Shown: positions 25,970-34,445, counted from the stretch's first letter. The stretch: DNA of 55,463 nt from Candidatus Melainabacteria bacterium (GCA_003258735.1 QHME01000012.1:1-55463), one strand, 5' to 3'. Numbers and translations: made by a program. Notes: generated from the sequence alone by a model not told the origin.

Positions 25970-26228
25970 CTGTTTTTATGTATTTATGTGGATGATATTT
26001 GTAAGATGCCTTTTGACATGGTTTCCGAATGTTAATTGGAGCAATCCTATACTAAATGCGTTAAGGTCAGCTGTTGATTTGTATTTAGACCTGTTTCGAA
26101 AAATTATTCCTCCAGTTGCTATGTTTGACTTATCGCCAATTGTAGCTTGCTTTGTGTTGGTTGTAATCAGAAATGCTATATTATATGGTGCAATATTTTT
26201 AATGAGTGCATTAGGTTTGGTAGGTTAG
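25935..26228 (+). CDS. YggT-family membrane protein, second copy
   Basis: The 97-residue protein carries the clearer family signature, with VRCLLTWFPNVNWSNPILNALRSAVDLYLDLFRKIIPPVAMFDLSPIVA-type residues between two membrane helices (about 4-27 and 70-92). An AGAGG site precedes the ATG by eight bases. It overlaps the first copy by 35 bases and sits six bases before trkA. Confidence 0.88.
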   Translation: MIAIMIIKAIANCFYVFMWMIFVRCLLTWFPNVNWSNPILNALRSAVDLYLDLFRKIIPPVAMFDLSPIVACFVLVVIRNAILYGAIFLMSALGLVG

Positions 26229-26234
26229 TTTATT

Positions 26235-27575
26235 ATGAAAATCGTAATCTTTGGAGCAACAGAAATCGGATGTCTTTTGGCAACAGAGTTTTTTGAAGAC
26301 CATGACATTACAGTTATAGATAAGGAAGAAAACAGAACAGAAGAGTTTGACAAACTAGATATTAGTTTTGTTCACGGTAATGCTACAGATATGAAGGTGT
26401 TAAAAGCTGCAGATGTTGTTAATGCAGATGTGTTTATTGCATGTACCGCGCTTGATGAAGCTAATATTGTTGCATGTCTTTCTGTTAAAAAGCTTAGTGG
26501 AATAAGAACAATTTGTTTCGTCTCAAGAGAAGAGTATCAAAACGTTATGGCACTTGACCATAATGAAGATTATTTGGGTGATTTTTTTATTGATTATGTA
26601 ATTTGGCCGGAAGCTTTACTGACCCAAGAAATTTTTCGTATTGTGACTGTCGCTCACGCGCTGGATGTTGAAAATTTTGCAGATGGCAAAGCAAGATTAC
26701 TTGAATACAAGGTTCGACCAAATTCTGTGATTGTCGGTAAAATGGTAAAAGATTGCGGATTCACTAAAGACACTATTATTGTTGGTATAAAACGTGATTC
26801 TTTGTTATTTATTCCAAACGGTCTTACTGAAATCAATGCTGATGACAAGTTAATATTTATGGGCACGTCTCACTCTTTAGATATTTTAGCGGGTACATTT
26901 TTCCATGAAAAAGAACAAGTTAAATCTGCTGCAATTATCGGTGGAGGTAATGTTGGCTATATGTTAGCGAAAAGTCTTGAGGATATGAAGATTAAAACTA
27001 AAATCATTGAGAAAAATTATGAAAGATGTGAATTTCTGTCTCAAGAACTCGACAAAACCCTTGTGATAAATGGTGATGGTACAAATTTAAAACTTCTAGA
27101 TGAAGAAGAAATAGGTTCATGTGATGTTGCCATTGCCGTAACAAATAACGATGAACGAAATTTGTTATGTTCACTGTTAGTTAAACAACTTGGGGTAAAG
27201 CGTGTAATAGCACGGGTCTCAAAAGTTTTGAATATCCCTCTGTTTGAAAAAGTCGGAATTGATGTTGCGGTTTCTCCTAAGACATCTGCAATAAATGAAG
27301 TTCGTAATGATATAGATGAGACCAATGTTGACATTTTGGCAACAGTGGAACAGGGTGAAGCTGAAGTTTTGGAAATTCTTGTTCATGGTGAATTTAACGA
27401 TAAAAAAATTATGGATTTGAGATTTCCTGCTCCTGCAATTGTAGGTATTATCCAACGCCGTGCTAATGTGATTATTCCAAAAGGGGATACCGTATTAAAA
27501 ACGCATGATATTTTGATTATCTTTACAAAAGCAGAGCATGTGGATGAAGTTAAAGAGTATTTTAAGGTAATATAA
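26235..27575 (+). CDS. trkA: Trk potassium uptake system regulatory subunit TrkA
   Basis: TrkA is the cytosolic nucleotide-sensing ring of the Trk/Ktr potassium channel. The 446-residue protein is a tandem duplication of a Rossmann RCK-N domain and a TrkA-C domain: MKIVIFGATEIGC at residue 1 and AAIIGGGNVGYMLA near residue 233 are the two nucleotide-binding loops. Acidic residues closing each loop (VIDKEE, IIEKNYE) fit NAD(H)/ATP binding. The stop is four bases before trkH. Confidence 0.94.
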   Translation: MKIVIFGATEIGCLLATEFFEDHDITVIDKEENRTEEFDKLDISFVHGNATDMKVLKAADVVNADVFIACTALDEANIVACLSVKKLSGIRTICFVSREEYQNVMALDHNEDYLGDFFIDYVIWPEALLTQEIFRIVTVAHALDVENFADGKARLLEYKVRPNSVIVGKMVKDCGFTKDTIIVGIKRDSLLFIPNGLTEINADDKLIFMGTSHSLDILAGTFFHEKEQVKSAAIIGGGNVGYMLAKSLEDMKIKTKIIEKNYERCEFLSQELDKTLVINGDGTNLKLLDEEEIGSCDVAIAVTNNDERNLLCSLLVKQLGVKRVIARVSKVLNIPLFEKVGIDVAVSPKTSAINEVRNDIDETNVDILATVEQGEAEVLEILVHGEFNDKKIMDLRFPAPAIVGIIQRRANVIIPKGDTVLKTHDILIIFTKAEHVDEVKEYFKVI

Positions 27576-27579
27576 GGGT

Positions 27580-29043
27580 ATGCGATTAAGCTATATTTCA
27601 AGTGCATTGAGTTTGATTTTGAAAGATATTGGTATTGTTGCCTTTATTCCGATTTTTGTTGCGCTTTTTTACCATGAGCATCATGCTATTTTACCTTTTA
27701 CAACAGCCGGTTTTTTGTCTCTATTTTTAGGGATGTTACTCAAAAAAGTTACCAAAAATATCAGTTCTGATTCTTTAAATGATATCAAACGTTCAGAGGC
27801 TTTGATGGTAGTAACTTTGTCTTGGATGTCATTTGGCTTTATTGCAGCTATTCCGTATTTGTTCTATGGGTTTAGTTTTACGGATTCTTTGTTTGAGGCG
27901 GTTTCAGGCATAACGACAACAGGTGCTACAATATTTGAAAGTTATGCTTATCCACATTCTCTGTTGTTTTGGCGTTCGTTCACCCAATGGTTAGGTGGTA
28001 TGGGAATTATAGTCTTATTTGTTGCAATTTTGCCACAATTTGCAGTAGCTGGGCGTCAAATGTTTTTTGCAGAAGCGCCAGGACCGACAGAAGACAAATT
28101 TACTCCAAGAATTAGAAATACCGCGTCTGCGTTGTGGATAATCTATGCAGGTTTAACTTTAGTTTGTGGAGTTTGCTTGTGGCTTGCTGGCATGCATCCG
28201 TTTGATTCGATTTGTAACTCTATGTCTACACTTTCTGCTGGGGGCTTTTCTCCTAATTCGTTAAGTATATATGGCTATCACTCCAATTTGATAAACTGGA
28301 TTATTATAATTTTTATGTTTATTGCAGGCTCAAGTTTTGTATTGCAGTCGCGTGTTATTACAAAGCGTAAGCTTTCTTTGTTTTGGAAAAGTGAAGAATT
28401 TAAAGTTTATGCAATTTCAATGCTTGTGTTATCAGGGCTTCTTTGCCTTGCGTTATGTCTAAAACAGCATTATTCGTTTTTCCATTCTATTACAGCAGCT
28501 TTTTATCAGGTTTTGACCTTAGCAACTTCAACCGGTAGTGCCAGTGAAGATTTTTCTTTGTGGTCTTATGATGCAAAAGTCTTTTTGTTTTTGACAATGT
28601 TTATCAGTTCATGTTCTGGGTCTGCAGGTGGCGGTTTAAAAATCACTCGTTGGATTTTGATTTTTAAATATATGAAAAACGAACTATATAAGATTCTTCA
28701 TCCAAAAGCCGTTTTATCTGTAAAAATAGATAATAAGGTCGTAGCACCTGACGTATTAAGACAGACTGTATTTTTTGCATTTTGTTTCTTTGGAATGTGG
28801 GTGTTGTCAGCAGTAATCCTGACTGTTATGGAGCAAGACAGTCTTATTGGTTTAAGTTCTGCAATATCTTCAATCGGTGATATCGGTCCTGCATTAGAAC
28901 CTGCAATTGGTCCGTTGGGTAGCTATGCGCATTTGAGAGATATTTCAAAACTTATTTTAATTTTAAATATGCTTGTTGGTCGTTTAGAAATTATCCCATT
29001 CCTAGTATTGTTCCATAAGGATTTTTGGAGCATTAAAAAATAG
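27580..29043 (+). CDS. trkH: Trk/Ktr potassium uptake membrane subunit
   Basis: This 487-residue polytopic membrane protein is the K+-conducting partner of TrkA. Four pore loops each with a selectivity glycine are visible: SGITTTGAT near 110, STLSAGGFS near 220, TLATSTGSA near 315 and SAISSIGDIGPAL near 430. About ten hydrophobic helices surround them. The start is immediately after trkA, so the channel and its gate are co-expressed. Confidence 0.93.
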   Translation: MRLSYISSALSLILKDIGIVAFIPIFVALFYHEHHAILPFTTAGFLSLFLGMLLKKVTKNISSDSLNDIKRSEALMVVTLSWMSFGFIAAIPYLFYGFSFTDSLFEAVSGITTTGATIFESYAYPHSLLFWRSFTQWLGGMGIIVLFVAILPQFAVAGRQMFFAEAPGPTEDKFTPRIRNTASALWIIYAGLTLVCGVCLWLAGMHPFDSICNSMSTLSAGGFSPNSLSIYGYHSNLINWIIIIFMFIAGSSFVLQSRVITKRKLSLFWKSEEFKVYAISMLVLSGLLCLALCLKQHYSFFHSITAAFYQVLTLATSTGSASEDFSLWSYDAKVFLFLTMFISSCSGSAGGGLKITRWILIFKYMKNELYKILHPKAVLSVKIDNKVVAPDVLRQTVFFAFCFFGMWVLSAVILTVMEQDSLIGLSSAISSIGDIGPALEPAIGPLGSYAHLRDISKLILILNMLVGRLEIIPFLVLFHKDFWSIKK

Positions 29044-29054
29044 TTTCAGAATCA

Positions 29055-29171
29055 ATGTTTTGGTATTTTTCTATGTCATCAAAATTAAATGGATTTACAT
29101 TGGCAGAGGTCTTAATCACGCTTGGTATTATAGGGGTAGTTGCCGCACTGACAATCTTAAAGGTGGACTAG
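29055..29171 (+). pseudogene. Truncated prepilin N-terminus (stub)
   Basis: An open frame encodes the class III / type IV prepilin leader GFTLAEVLITLGIIGVVAALTI (quoted in parts: GFTLAEVLI, then TLGIIGVVAALTI), and then stops after four more residues. Start choices are ATG at 29055 or 29073, neither with a good ribosome site. Prepilins of this kind continue with a proline and 100-300 residues; here the frame ends inside the palindrome at 29162-29181. It is probably a decayed pseudopilin gene, or a fragment carried next to a repeat. Confidence 0.75.
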
Positions 29172-29181
29172 TGAGTCCACC
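29162..29181. repeat. Perfect palindrome at the broken end of the prepilin stub
   Basis: GGTGGACT and AGTCCACC pair exactly around AGTG, without a following T run. The prepilin homology ends four codons before it. A short repeat (29244-29272, related to 7572-7599) lies 60 bases further on. Confidence 0.65.
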
Positions 29182-29243
29182 CTAATACGTTTTAATTTCA
29201 TCTCAAATAAAACGGATTAGTATTATGTGAAATTTGTTATATA

Positions 29244-29272
29244 AGAGACTCTGAAACGAGTTCAGGGTGACA
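29244..29272. repeat. Short dispersed repeat fragment
   Basis: It contains CTGAAACGAGTTCAGGGTGA and matches the reverse complement of 7572-7599. The related core CCTGAAACAAGTTCAGG occurs at 33212-33230. The rest of the 224-base gap 29172-29395 shows nothing else. Confidence 0.5.
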
Positions 29273-29395
29273 TTGTTGTTTTTTAAGTTTTTAAAATGTT
29301 ATTGTCGCTAAGTAATAAAAAGCAAGTTTTAAAATTAAAACTTGCCAGACATAAAATGTTTTAGGGATATATTTAAGTTTTTGAGGTTTAAATAT

Positions 29396-30040
29396 CTATT
29401 TGATTGCTGAAGTCAAACGCTCGTCGATTTTTCGGTCAATCTTTTTGAGCATTTTCTTCATTCTTAGGTTATTGCTATCAATAACAGGGTCTGTATACAT
29501 ATCTCTTCTGTACTTTTTGTACATCTGAATTTCTCTATCTTTGATATTTTGTTTTATCAATACTTTTTCATCTTCTTCTGATATATCTTTAGAAACTTTG
29601 AAAATTACACAGAACAAAGCCAACACAAATGTTACCCAAAGAACTTTTTCAACAGGAACAGTTTCACCAACAATTGTTGTTTCTCCTGTAATCGGTTCCA
29701 TCATAACAGTTGAATTTTTGATATCATCAGCTTTAACATGGATTCTCAATTTATTTGGTGCAGTATTTTCAACAACCAAACTGTCAATGCTGTTTGTACC
29801 TTTATAGATGGCATTAACTGTTTCGGATGAAGATACTCCTCTTAAATCTAATATCAATTCATCTTCTGATGGTGCTTTTTTTGCGACTTTTGCAATGCTG
29901 TCAGTTCCGAGGATGATATTATATCCTGAATTGTTTTTTTCTAATGTAATTGTGTGCAAATGATTTTCAGCCGCACTCGCAGCCAAGTTTGAGAACATAA
30001 ATGAAATTAAGAATGTGAATATTAAAAATAATCTTTTCAA
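29396..30040 (-). CDS. Exported single-pass membrane protein with AMIN-like domain
   Basis: The 214-residue protein has a signal peptide (FLISFMFSNLAASAA, cleavage near 24). Residues 28-110 form a beta-rich domain with DELILDLRGVSS and NSIDSLVVENTAPNKLRIHVKA, a pattern like the AMIN domain that targets PilQ and AmiC to peptidoglycan. A transmembrane helix follows at about 132-148, then a highly charged cytoplasmic tail of some 65 residues with a basic coiled character. The assignment to AMIN is by eye. It is monocistronic. Confidence 0.7.
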   Translation of the reverse strand: MKRLFLIFTFLISFMFSNLAASAAENHLHTITLEKNNSGYNIILGTDSIAKVAKKAPSEDELILDLRGVSSSETVNAIYKGTNSIDSLVVENTAPNKLRIHVKADDIKNSTVMMEPITGETTIVGETVPVEKVLWVTFVLALFCVIFKVSKDISEEDEKVLIKQNIKDREIQMYKKYRRDMYTDPVIDSNNLRMKKMLKKIDRKIDERLTSAIK

Positions 30041-30228
30041 TTCTCTTACCTCCCTAATCTACACATATATACTACAATCTTTATTTAGCATGTGCATCAA
30101 CCTTTGGATTTAGACATGGGGGTCGAAATATATATTAACTTTTGTAACGAAAAATATACATGCTGAAATTAGATAAATTTGAAAAACTTTATATTAGTGT
30201 AAAGAATATGAGATATTAGGAGACAGAG

Positions 30229-30594
30229 ATGATATTATTATTCGGAGACAAGGCAACAAAGACAGCAGCTACTAATAAAAGTTCTAATGTTAAAAAGAAT
30301 AATCCGGTTGAAAACTCAGGTATTTTAGCAATGGGTTTGGGTAATGCAAAAAGTTTGTTGACTGTTGGTGAATATGACACTTATGTATCATCTAATCCTA
30401 CAGCTGTTGATTATGCAATGTATGCAAACGAAAGTTTTACAGATTCAGACTCAGGTTTTATGAGTGATTTTTCAGCAGCGGTAGCAGTTCTTGGTGATTG
30501 CGGATTTTCTGCAGCAGGTGGAGTTGATTCTGGCGCCTCATTCAGCGGTTCATCTTGTGGAGGTTGCTCAGGTTCATTTTCTTCTATGGGTTAA
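30229..30594 (+). CDS. Small Ser/Gly-rich protein with Cys-containing C-terminus
   Basis: The 121-residue protein has no signal peptide or membrane helix and I know no named family for it. The first half is mixed and polar (K-rich near 8-24). The second half is acidic and Ser/Gly/Ala-rich, ending in SFSGSSCGGCSGSFSSMG with Cys110 and Cys113, plus Cys91. The composition recalls substrates of azole-forming or other post-translational modification enzymes, or a surface adhesive, but no modification enzyme is nearby. A GGAGA site precedes the ATG by six bases and a terminator follows, which support expression. Confidence 0.65.
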   Translation: MILLFGDKATKTAATNKSSNVKKNNPVENSGILAMGLGNAKSLLTVGEYDTYVSSNPTAVDYAMYANESFTDSDSGFMSDFSAAVAVLGDCGFSAAGGVDSGASFSGSSCGGCSGSFSSMG

Positions 30595-30626
30595 TAAAAA
30601 ATTTAATATATGATGGATGATAATTT

Positions 30627-30655
30627 AAGGACGGATTTTTTATCTGTCCTTTTTT
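30627..30655 (+). terminator. Rho-independent terminator after the Ser/Gly/Cys-rich gene
   Basis: AAGGACGGAT pairs with ATCTGTCCTT with one wobble position and is followed by six T residues. The remaining bases to 30798 show no further feature. Confidence 0.75.
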
Positions 30656-30798
30656 GTTAGAAAATTTTCTGATTTTTTATGAGAAATTTATGTTACAAAA
30701 TCTTAATAAAACCCCTAAAAATCCTAAAGTTTCCAGTAAAAATGCCGATTATATGAATAAGAAAAGTTTCAAGGAAAACGAAAGGAACAAGCTTTACT

Positions 30799-32997
30799 AT
30801 GGGAATGGCAGCATCACAAGCTAGATTATTAACAATCACAGCTAGATTGGCTGATAATGAGTTGAGGTCTCAAACTATCAACAATGCTAAAATGCGCTTA
30901 TCAACTCAAAGTTCACAAGCTAGTGAAAACTACATCAACGCATTGAATAATGCTACAATGAAGTTCTCTAACTATGACGTGAATGGTGAAGCTGTCTCTC
31001 AAAATTTGACTTTCAATGCATTGACAGCATACAGTTCATACAATACTCAATACGGTTTAGCTAACGCATCAGGTCAATTGTTGGTTAGCGAATCTGAAGC
31101 TGCTATGTTCAAAAATGCAGGTGGAAACTTGAACAAATATTTACAAGCTCATGGTTTGGAATACACAACTACTTATTTTGAAAATATTGGGGCTATGAAA
31201 AATGATGCATACCCAACACCTTTCAACAATATTAGCGTTGAAGATTTGAAATCTTACTATGAACAATACAGCAGTTTTGAATCATCATTAGAACTTCAAA
31301 ACTTCCAATCAAGCTACAAAGCTTTTATTAAAGAAACTGCTAACTTAAATAAAGCAGTTAGCACTGCATTGAAAAGCTATTTAGTAAATAGTCCTGTAGA
31401 TACATTAAATCTAGGACTTGATGGTGATAATATTACAGTTGGAAATACTTATACTATTACTAGTTCAAGTATTGAGGCTTTCAAAAATGCATTCAATGGA
31501 ACAAATTCTAACAACTACAATATCGACAAATTAAAAAATGAAGGATTAATTTCAGAAACTGATTATAAATCTTTAGATGCTAAAATTAAGAGCATCAACT
31601 ATACAGAAAGAACAATGTATAATGCAGATGGCTCTGACTCAAAAATTAATGGTATTCAAAGAGCAGATGTAATAGATTTGTCATCAACAGAGGATAAAAA
31701 GGCAGGTACTATTACATATACAATTGACGGTGATATCCAAATTGTTGTTGATAAAGCAACAGGTAATGTTAAAAGTTGTGAATATACAACAGGCGATCAA
31801 ACTTCATCAGAATCTAAAACTAATGAAGAGGGGTCAAGTGAGACAACTTCTTCAAGAACTTTAGGGTATGCTGTAAAGGAAACATCTATCGATGATGCGA
31901 TTAAATCTATTGATGATGCGATTAAAAAAGGTGTATCTTTCAAAGATTTTGTAAATAACTTATACTACAATGAAACTGTTGACTCAGAAACTTCAAACTC
32001 ATTCTTTATTTTGACAGGTGATGGTACAGAAAAAAGCCCATATCAAGCTTTTGAAGGTGGTATCTATAATAGCACAGATGCATCTGAAGTAAAAAAATAC
32101 TACGATGATTTGGCTGATGATATTATCAACAGTATTATGAACAGTATAAATAAAGAGAAATTTGCACAAATCTTGATTGATAAAGCCGGTAAATCTAATG
32201 AACTTAAAGATATGGGTATTGATTTGAAAGCATATATCCCAGGTTTGGAGAATGTGACACTTGCACAACAATTAACAAACTACCAAACTGCAAAAGATAC
32301 CTTCTTAGATACTATTTTTGATGGCGAATCTAAAAATCAAGTTGTTGAAGATTTGCAAAGTAATAAAGTAATTTCATACATTGATGAAAATGGTGAAACA
32401 AAAAAAGTTACAGTAACTCCTGAAAACTTGACTGACATTGATTTCATTCTTCAATATTTGAAACAATCAAATTTGACTCAATCAAACAGTTTCAATACAA
32501 TTATCAAGCAACATATTGTTGAAACAATGATTAAAAACAATGGTACTCCAAAATATGCTTGGGTAGATTCTAACGATACATCCAATAAAGATAATGCTAA
32601 TACAAAGGCTCAATGGTATACAAACTTGTTCAAAAGAATGCAACAAGGCTACAAAGCTATTGAAAATGGTTTGGCATCATCATCTCAATGGATGGAATAC
32701 GCATTAGAAAGCGGTATCGTAACTTTGGAACAAGTTGACAAATCTTACAACTGGAACAGTTTAGATTACAAATCTTGTACAAAAATCACAGAAGAAACTG
32801 ATGATGCAGCTGTTACAAAGGCTGAGGCTGAATATAACAGAGCAATGAACGATATTGAAGCAAAAGACAACATATATGATATTGAATTGAAAAATATTGA
32901 TACTGAACACACTTCATTGCAAACTGAATATGATGTTATTAAAGGTGTAATTTCTAAAAACATAGATAGAACCTTCAAATTTAACCAAAGTGCGTAA
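30799..32997 (+). CDS. Large flagellin-like-layout protein, unknown function
   Basis: The 732-residue protein has no signal peptide. Its N-terminus (MGMAASQARLLTITARLADN, then a helical NNAKMRLSTQSSQASENYINAL stretch) and its C-terminus (helical KAEAEYNRAMNDIEAKDN through IKGVISKNIDRTF) look like a conserved pair of amphipathic helices. They flank a long, Asn/Ser/Thr/Asp-rich middle (about 90-650) that should be the variable exposed part. This end-to-end layout is that of flagellins and hook-associated proteins, which are exported without a cleaved signal. I recall similar ends in Gastranaerophilales proteins, but the function is unknown. A 21-bp tandem duplication lies at 31885-31926. Confidence 0.8.
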   Translation: MGMAASQARLLTITARLADNELRSQTINNAKMRLSTQSSQASENYINALNNATMKFSNYDVNGEAVSQNLTFNALTAYSSYNTQYGLANASGQLLVSESEAAMFKNAGGNLNKYLQAHGLEYTTTYFENIGAMKNDAYPTPFNNISVEDLKSYYEQYSSFESSLELQNFQSSYKAFIKETANLNKAVSTALKSYLVNSPVDTLNLGLDGDNITVGNTYTITSSSIEAFKNAFNGTNSNNYNIDKLKNEGLISETDYKSLDAKIKSINYTERTMYNADGSDSKINGIQRADVIDLSSTEDKKAGTITYTIDGDIQIVVDKATGNVKSCEYTTGDQTSSESKTNEEGSSETTSSRTLGYAVKETSIDDAIKSIDDAIKKGVSFKDFVNNLYYNETVDSETSNSFFILTGDGTEKSPYQAFEGGIYNSTDASEVKKYYDDLADDIINSIMNSINKEKFAQILIDKAGKSNELKDMGIDLKAYIPGLENVTLAQQLTNYQTAKDTFLDTIFDGESKNQVVEDLQSNKVISYIDENGETKKVTVTPENLTDIDFILQYLKQSNLTQSNSFNTIIKQHIVETMIKNNGTPKYAWVDSNDTSNKDNANTKAQWYTNLFKRMQQGYKAIENGLASSSQWMEYALESGIVTLEQVDKSYNWNSLDYKSCTKITEETDDAAVTKAEAEYNRAMNDIEAKDNIYDIELKNIDTEHTSLQTEYDVIKGVISKNIDRTFKFNQSA
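31885..31926 (+). repeat. 21-bp in-frame tandem duplication
   Basis: Two adjacent 21-base units differ at one base (C/T at the sixth position) and encode SIDDAIK twice. The near identity points to a recent slippage or duplication inside the variable middle of the host gene. Confidence 0.9.
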
Positions 32998-33016
32998 TGA
33001 AAGTTAAGTTTAAAGA

Positions 33017-33051
33017 AGAAGGTCGGCATAGCAATGCTGACCTTCTTTTTT
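33017..33051 (+). terminator. Rho-independent terminator of the 732-residue gene
   Basis: AGAAGGTCGGCAT pairs with ATGCTGACCTTCT (one wobble) and is followed by six T residues, 20 bases after the stop. The GGTCGGCAT half is shared with the palindrome at 22834-22853. Confidence 0.85.
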
Positions 33052-33111
33052 ATTGTTATTCAGAACTGGTTTCCACTACTGTCCCAAATAAAATTTATCT
33101 AAAAGAAAGCT

Positions 33112-33198
33112 GGATTGCTTCGCTATCGCTCGCAATGACGATATTGAAAATACATAACGTCATTGCGAAGGAGTGCATTTGCACGACTGTGGCAATCC
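33112..33198. repeat. Imperfect long palindrome, MITE-like (87 bp)
   Basis: The ends GGATTGC (33112-33118) and GCAATCC (33192-33198) are inverted, as are inner arms CGCAATGACG (33131-33140) and CGTCATTGCG (33158-33167). The pattern CGTCATTGCGA...GGCAATCC is a repeat seen in the intergenic regions of many unrelated bacteria. It occupies most of the 314-base gap 32998-33311, between two terminators. The in-frame ORF that runs through it is not convincing. Confidence 0.75.
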
Positions 33199-33206
33199 TT
33201 TTTTAC

Positions 33207-33238
33207 TAAAGCCCCTGAAACAAGTTCAGGGGCTCTTT
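33207..33238. terminator. Bidirectional hairpin terminator at the end of wecB
   Basis: AGCCCCTGAA pairs exactly with TTCAGGGGCT around ACAAG, with T-rich bases after it on the plus strand. It lies 74 bases past the wecB stop and is built from the same CTGAAACAAGTTCAGG core as the dispersed fragments at 7572 and 29244. Confidence 0.6.
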
Positions 33239-33311
33239 ATTAACATTACTAGTTGAATAAGTCAAACAAGTTGGCAAGGTTTTTAAGCTTTCAGAATGAC
33301 TTAATTCAATA

Positions 33312-34445
33312 CTAAATATTGTCTGCTGCAAAATATTCGCCAATCAAATGTTCAATAGTCTTAGCAGAATCACCGATTCCATAAGGATTTTGAGCTTTTA
33401 ATCTCGTTTCTTGTCTTGTTTTTGACAAAATCTCAGATGCGTAAGAGGTAATCTTGTCATAATCAGCACCAACAAGAACTGAAACTCCAGCGTCAATCCC
33501 TTCTTGACGTTCTGTTTCATAACGCATAACAAGAGTAGGACAACCAAAAGATGGGGCTTCCTCTTGAATTCCGCCAGAATCTGTCAAAATTAATTTGGCA
33601 TTTTTCATCAAATAAACCAAATACGGATAATCCAAAGGTTTTAATAATGATACATTCTCATATTCGCCAAGTCTTGAGTAAATTTTACATTTTACATTCG
33701 GATTTGGGTGAACAGGAATAACAAAATGATGGTCTGAATATTTTTTGATTAAATATTCTAAAGCATCCAATATATGGTCAATTCTTTCACCATGATTTTC
33801 TCTTCTATGAACAGTAATTAGTACCAATTTATCATCTACAGGTATGTTTTGTTCTTCGTAAAAAGCTTTTGCTTGAGACATTGTGTTTTCTGACAAGCAA
33901 AACAATGCATCAATTACAGTATTACCCGTTACATGAATTTTTGATTCTGAAATATCTTCTTTTAACAAAGCTTTTCTATTTTTCTCTGTTGGTGCAAAAT
34001 GCAATTGAGCGACGCGAGATGTCATTTGTCGCATAACTTCTTCTGGAAACGGTTCATAAATATCATACGAACGCAATCCTGCTTCTACGTGGAATACTGG
34101 AATCTTTCTGTAAAAACTTGTTAAAGCCCCACACAATACAGTCATTGTATCACCCTGAACAATGGTTGCATCAACTTTATTATCTGCAAAAACTTTGTCT
34201 AAAGATGTCAAAATTCTTGATTGAATTTCTACGAGAGTTTGATTTTCTCTCATACAGTCCAAGTTGATATCAGCTTTTAAACCGAAATATGCCAATGTTT
34301 GGTTAGACAATTCTTTTTGCTGTTCAGTATTACAAATAATAACCTTATACTTTTCAGGATATTTTTTTAGTTCTAAAATGACCGGTGCAAGTTTGATAAC
34401 TTCAGGTCTTGTTCCAAAAACAAATAATATATTCTTTTTATTCAT
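33312..34445 (-). CDS. wecB: UDP-N-acetylglucosamine 2-epimerase (non-hydrolysing)
   Basis: WecB interconverts UDP-GlcNAc and UDP-ManNAc for surface polysaccharide synthesis. The 377-residue GT-B-fold enzyme shows FVFGTRPEVIKLAPVI at the start, QGDTMTVLCGAL, HVEAGLRSYDIYEPFPEE with the catalytic glutamates, a conserved VTVHRRENHGERI-type block (ITVHRRENHGERI), and LTDSGGIQEEAPSFGCPTLVMR. All are in expected positions. It is monocistronic and convergent with the 732-residue gene. Confidence 0.94.
   Translation of the reverse strand: MNKKNILFVFGTRPEVIKLAPVILELKKYPEKYKVIICNTEQQKELSNQTLAYFGLKADINLDCMRENQTLVEIQSRILTSLDKVFADNKVDATIVQGDTMTVLCGALTSFYRKIPVFHVEAGLRSYDIYEPFPEEVMRQMTSRVAQLHFAPTEKNRKALLKEDISESKIHVTGNTVIDALFCLSENTMSQAKAFYEEQNIPVDDKLVLITVHRRENHGERIDHILDALEYLIKKYSDHHFVIPVHPNPNVKCKIYSRLGEYENVSLLKPLDYPYLVYLMKNAKLILTDSGGIQEEAPSFGCPTLVMRYETERQEGIDAGVSVLVGADYDKITSYASEILSKTRQETRLKAQNPYGIGDSAKTIEHLIGEYFAADNI

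Noticed and set aside
32997..33209. 70-residue ORF on the plus strand after the 732-residue gene
   Set aside because: It runs through a terminator and the palindromic repeat and has no domain; the composition is that of repeat DNA.
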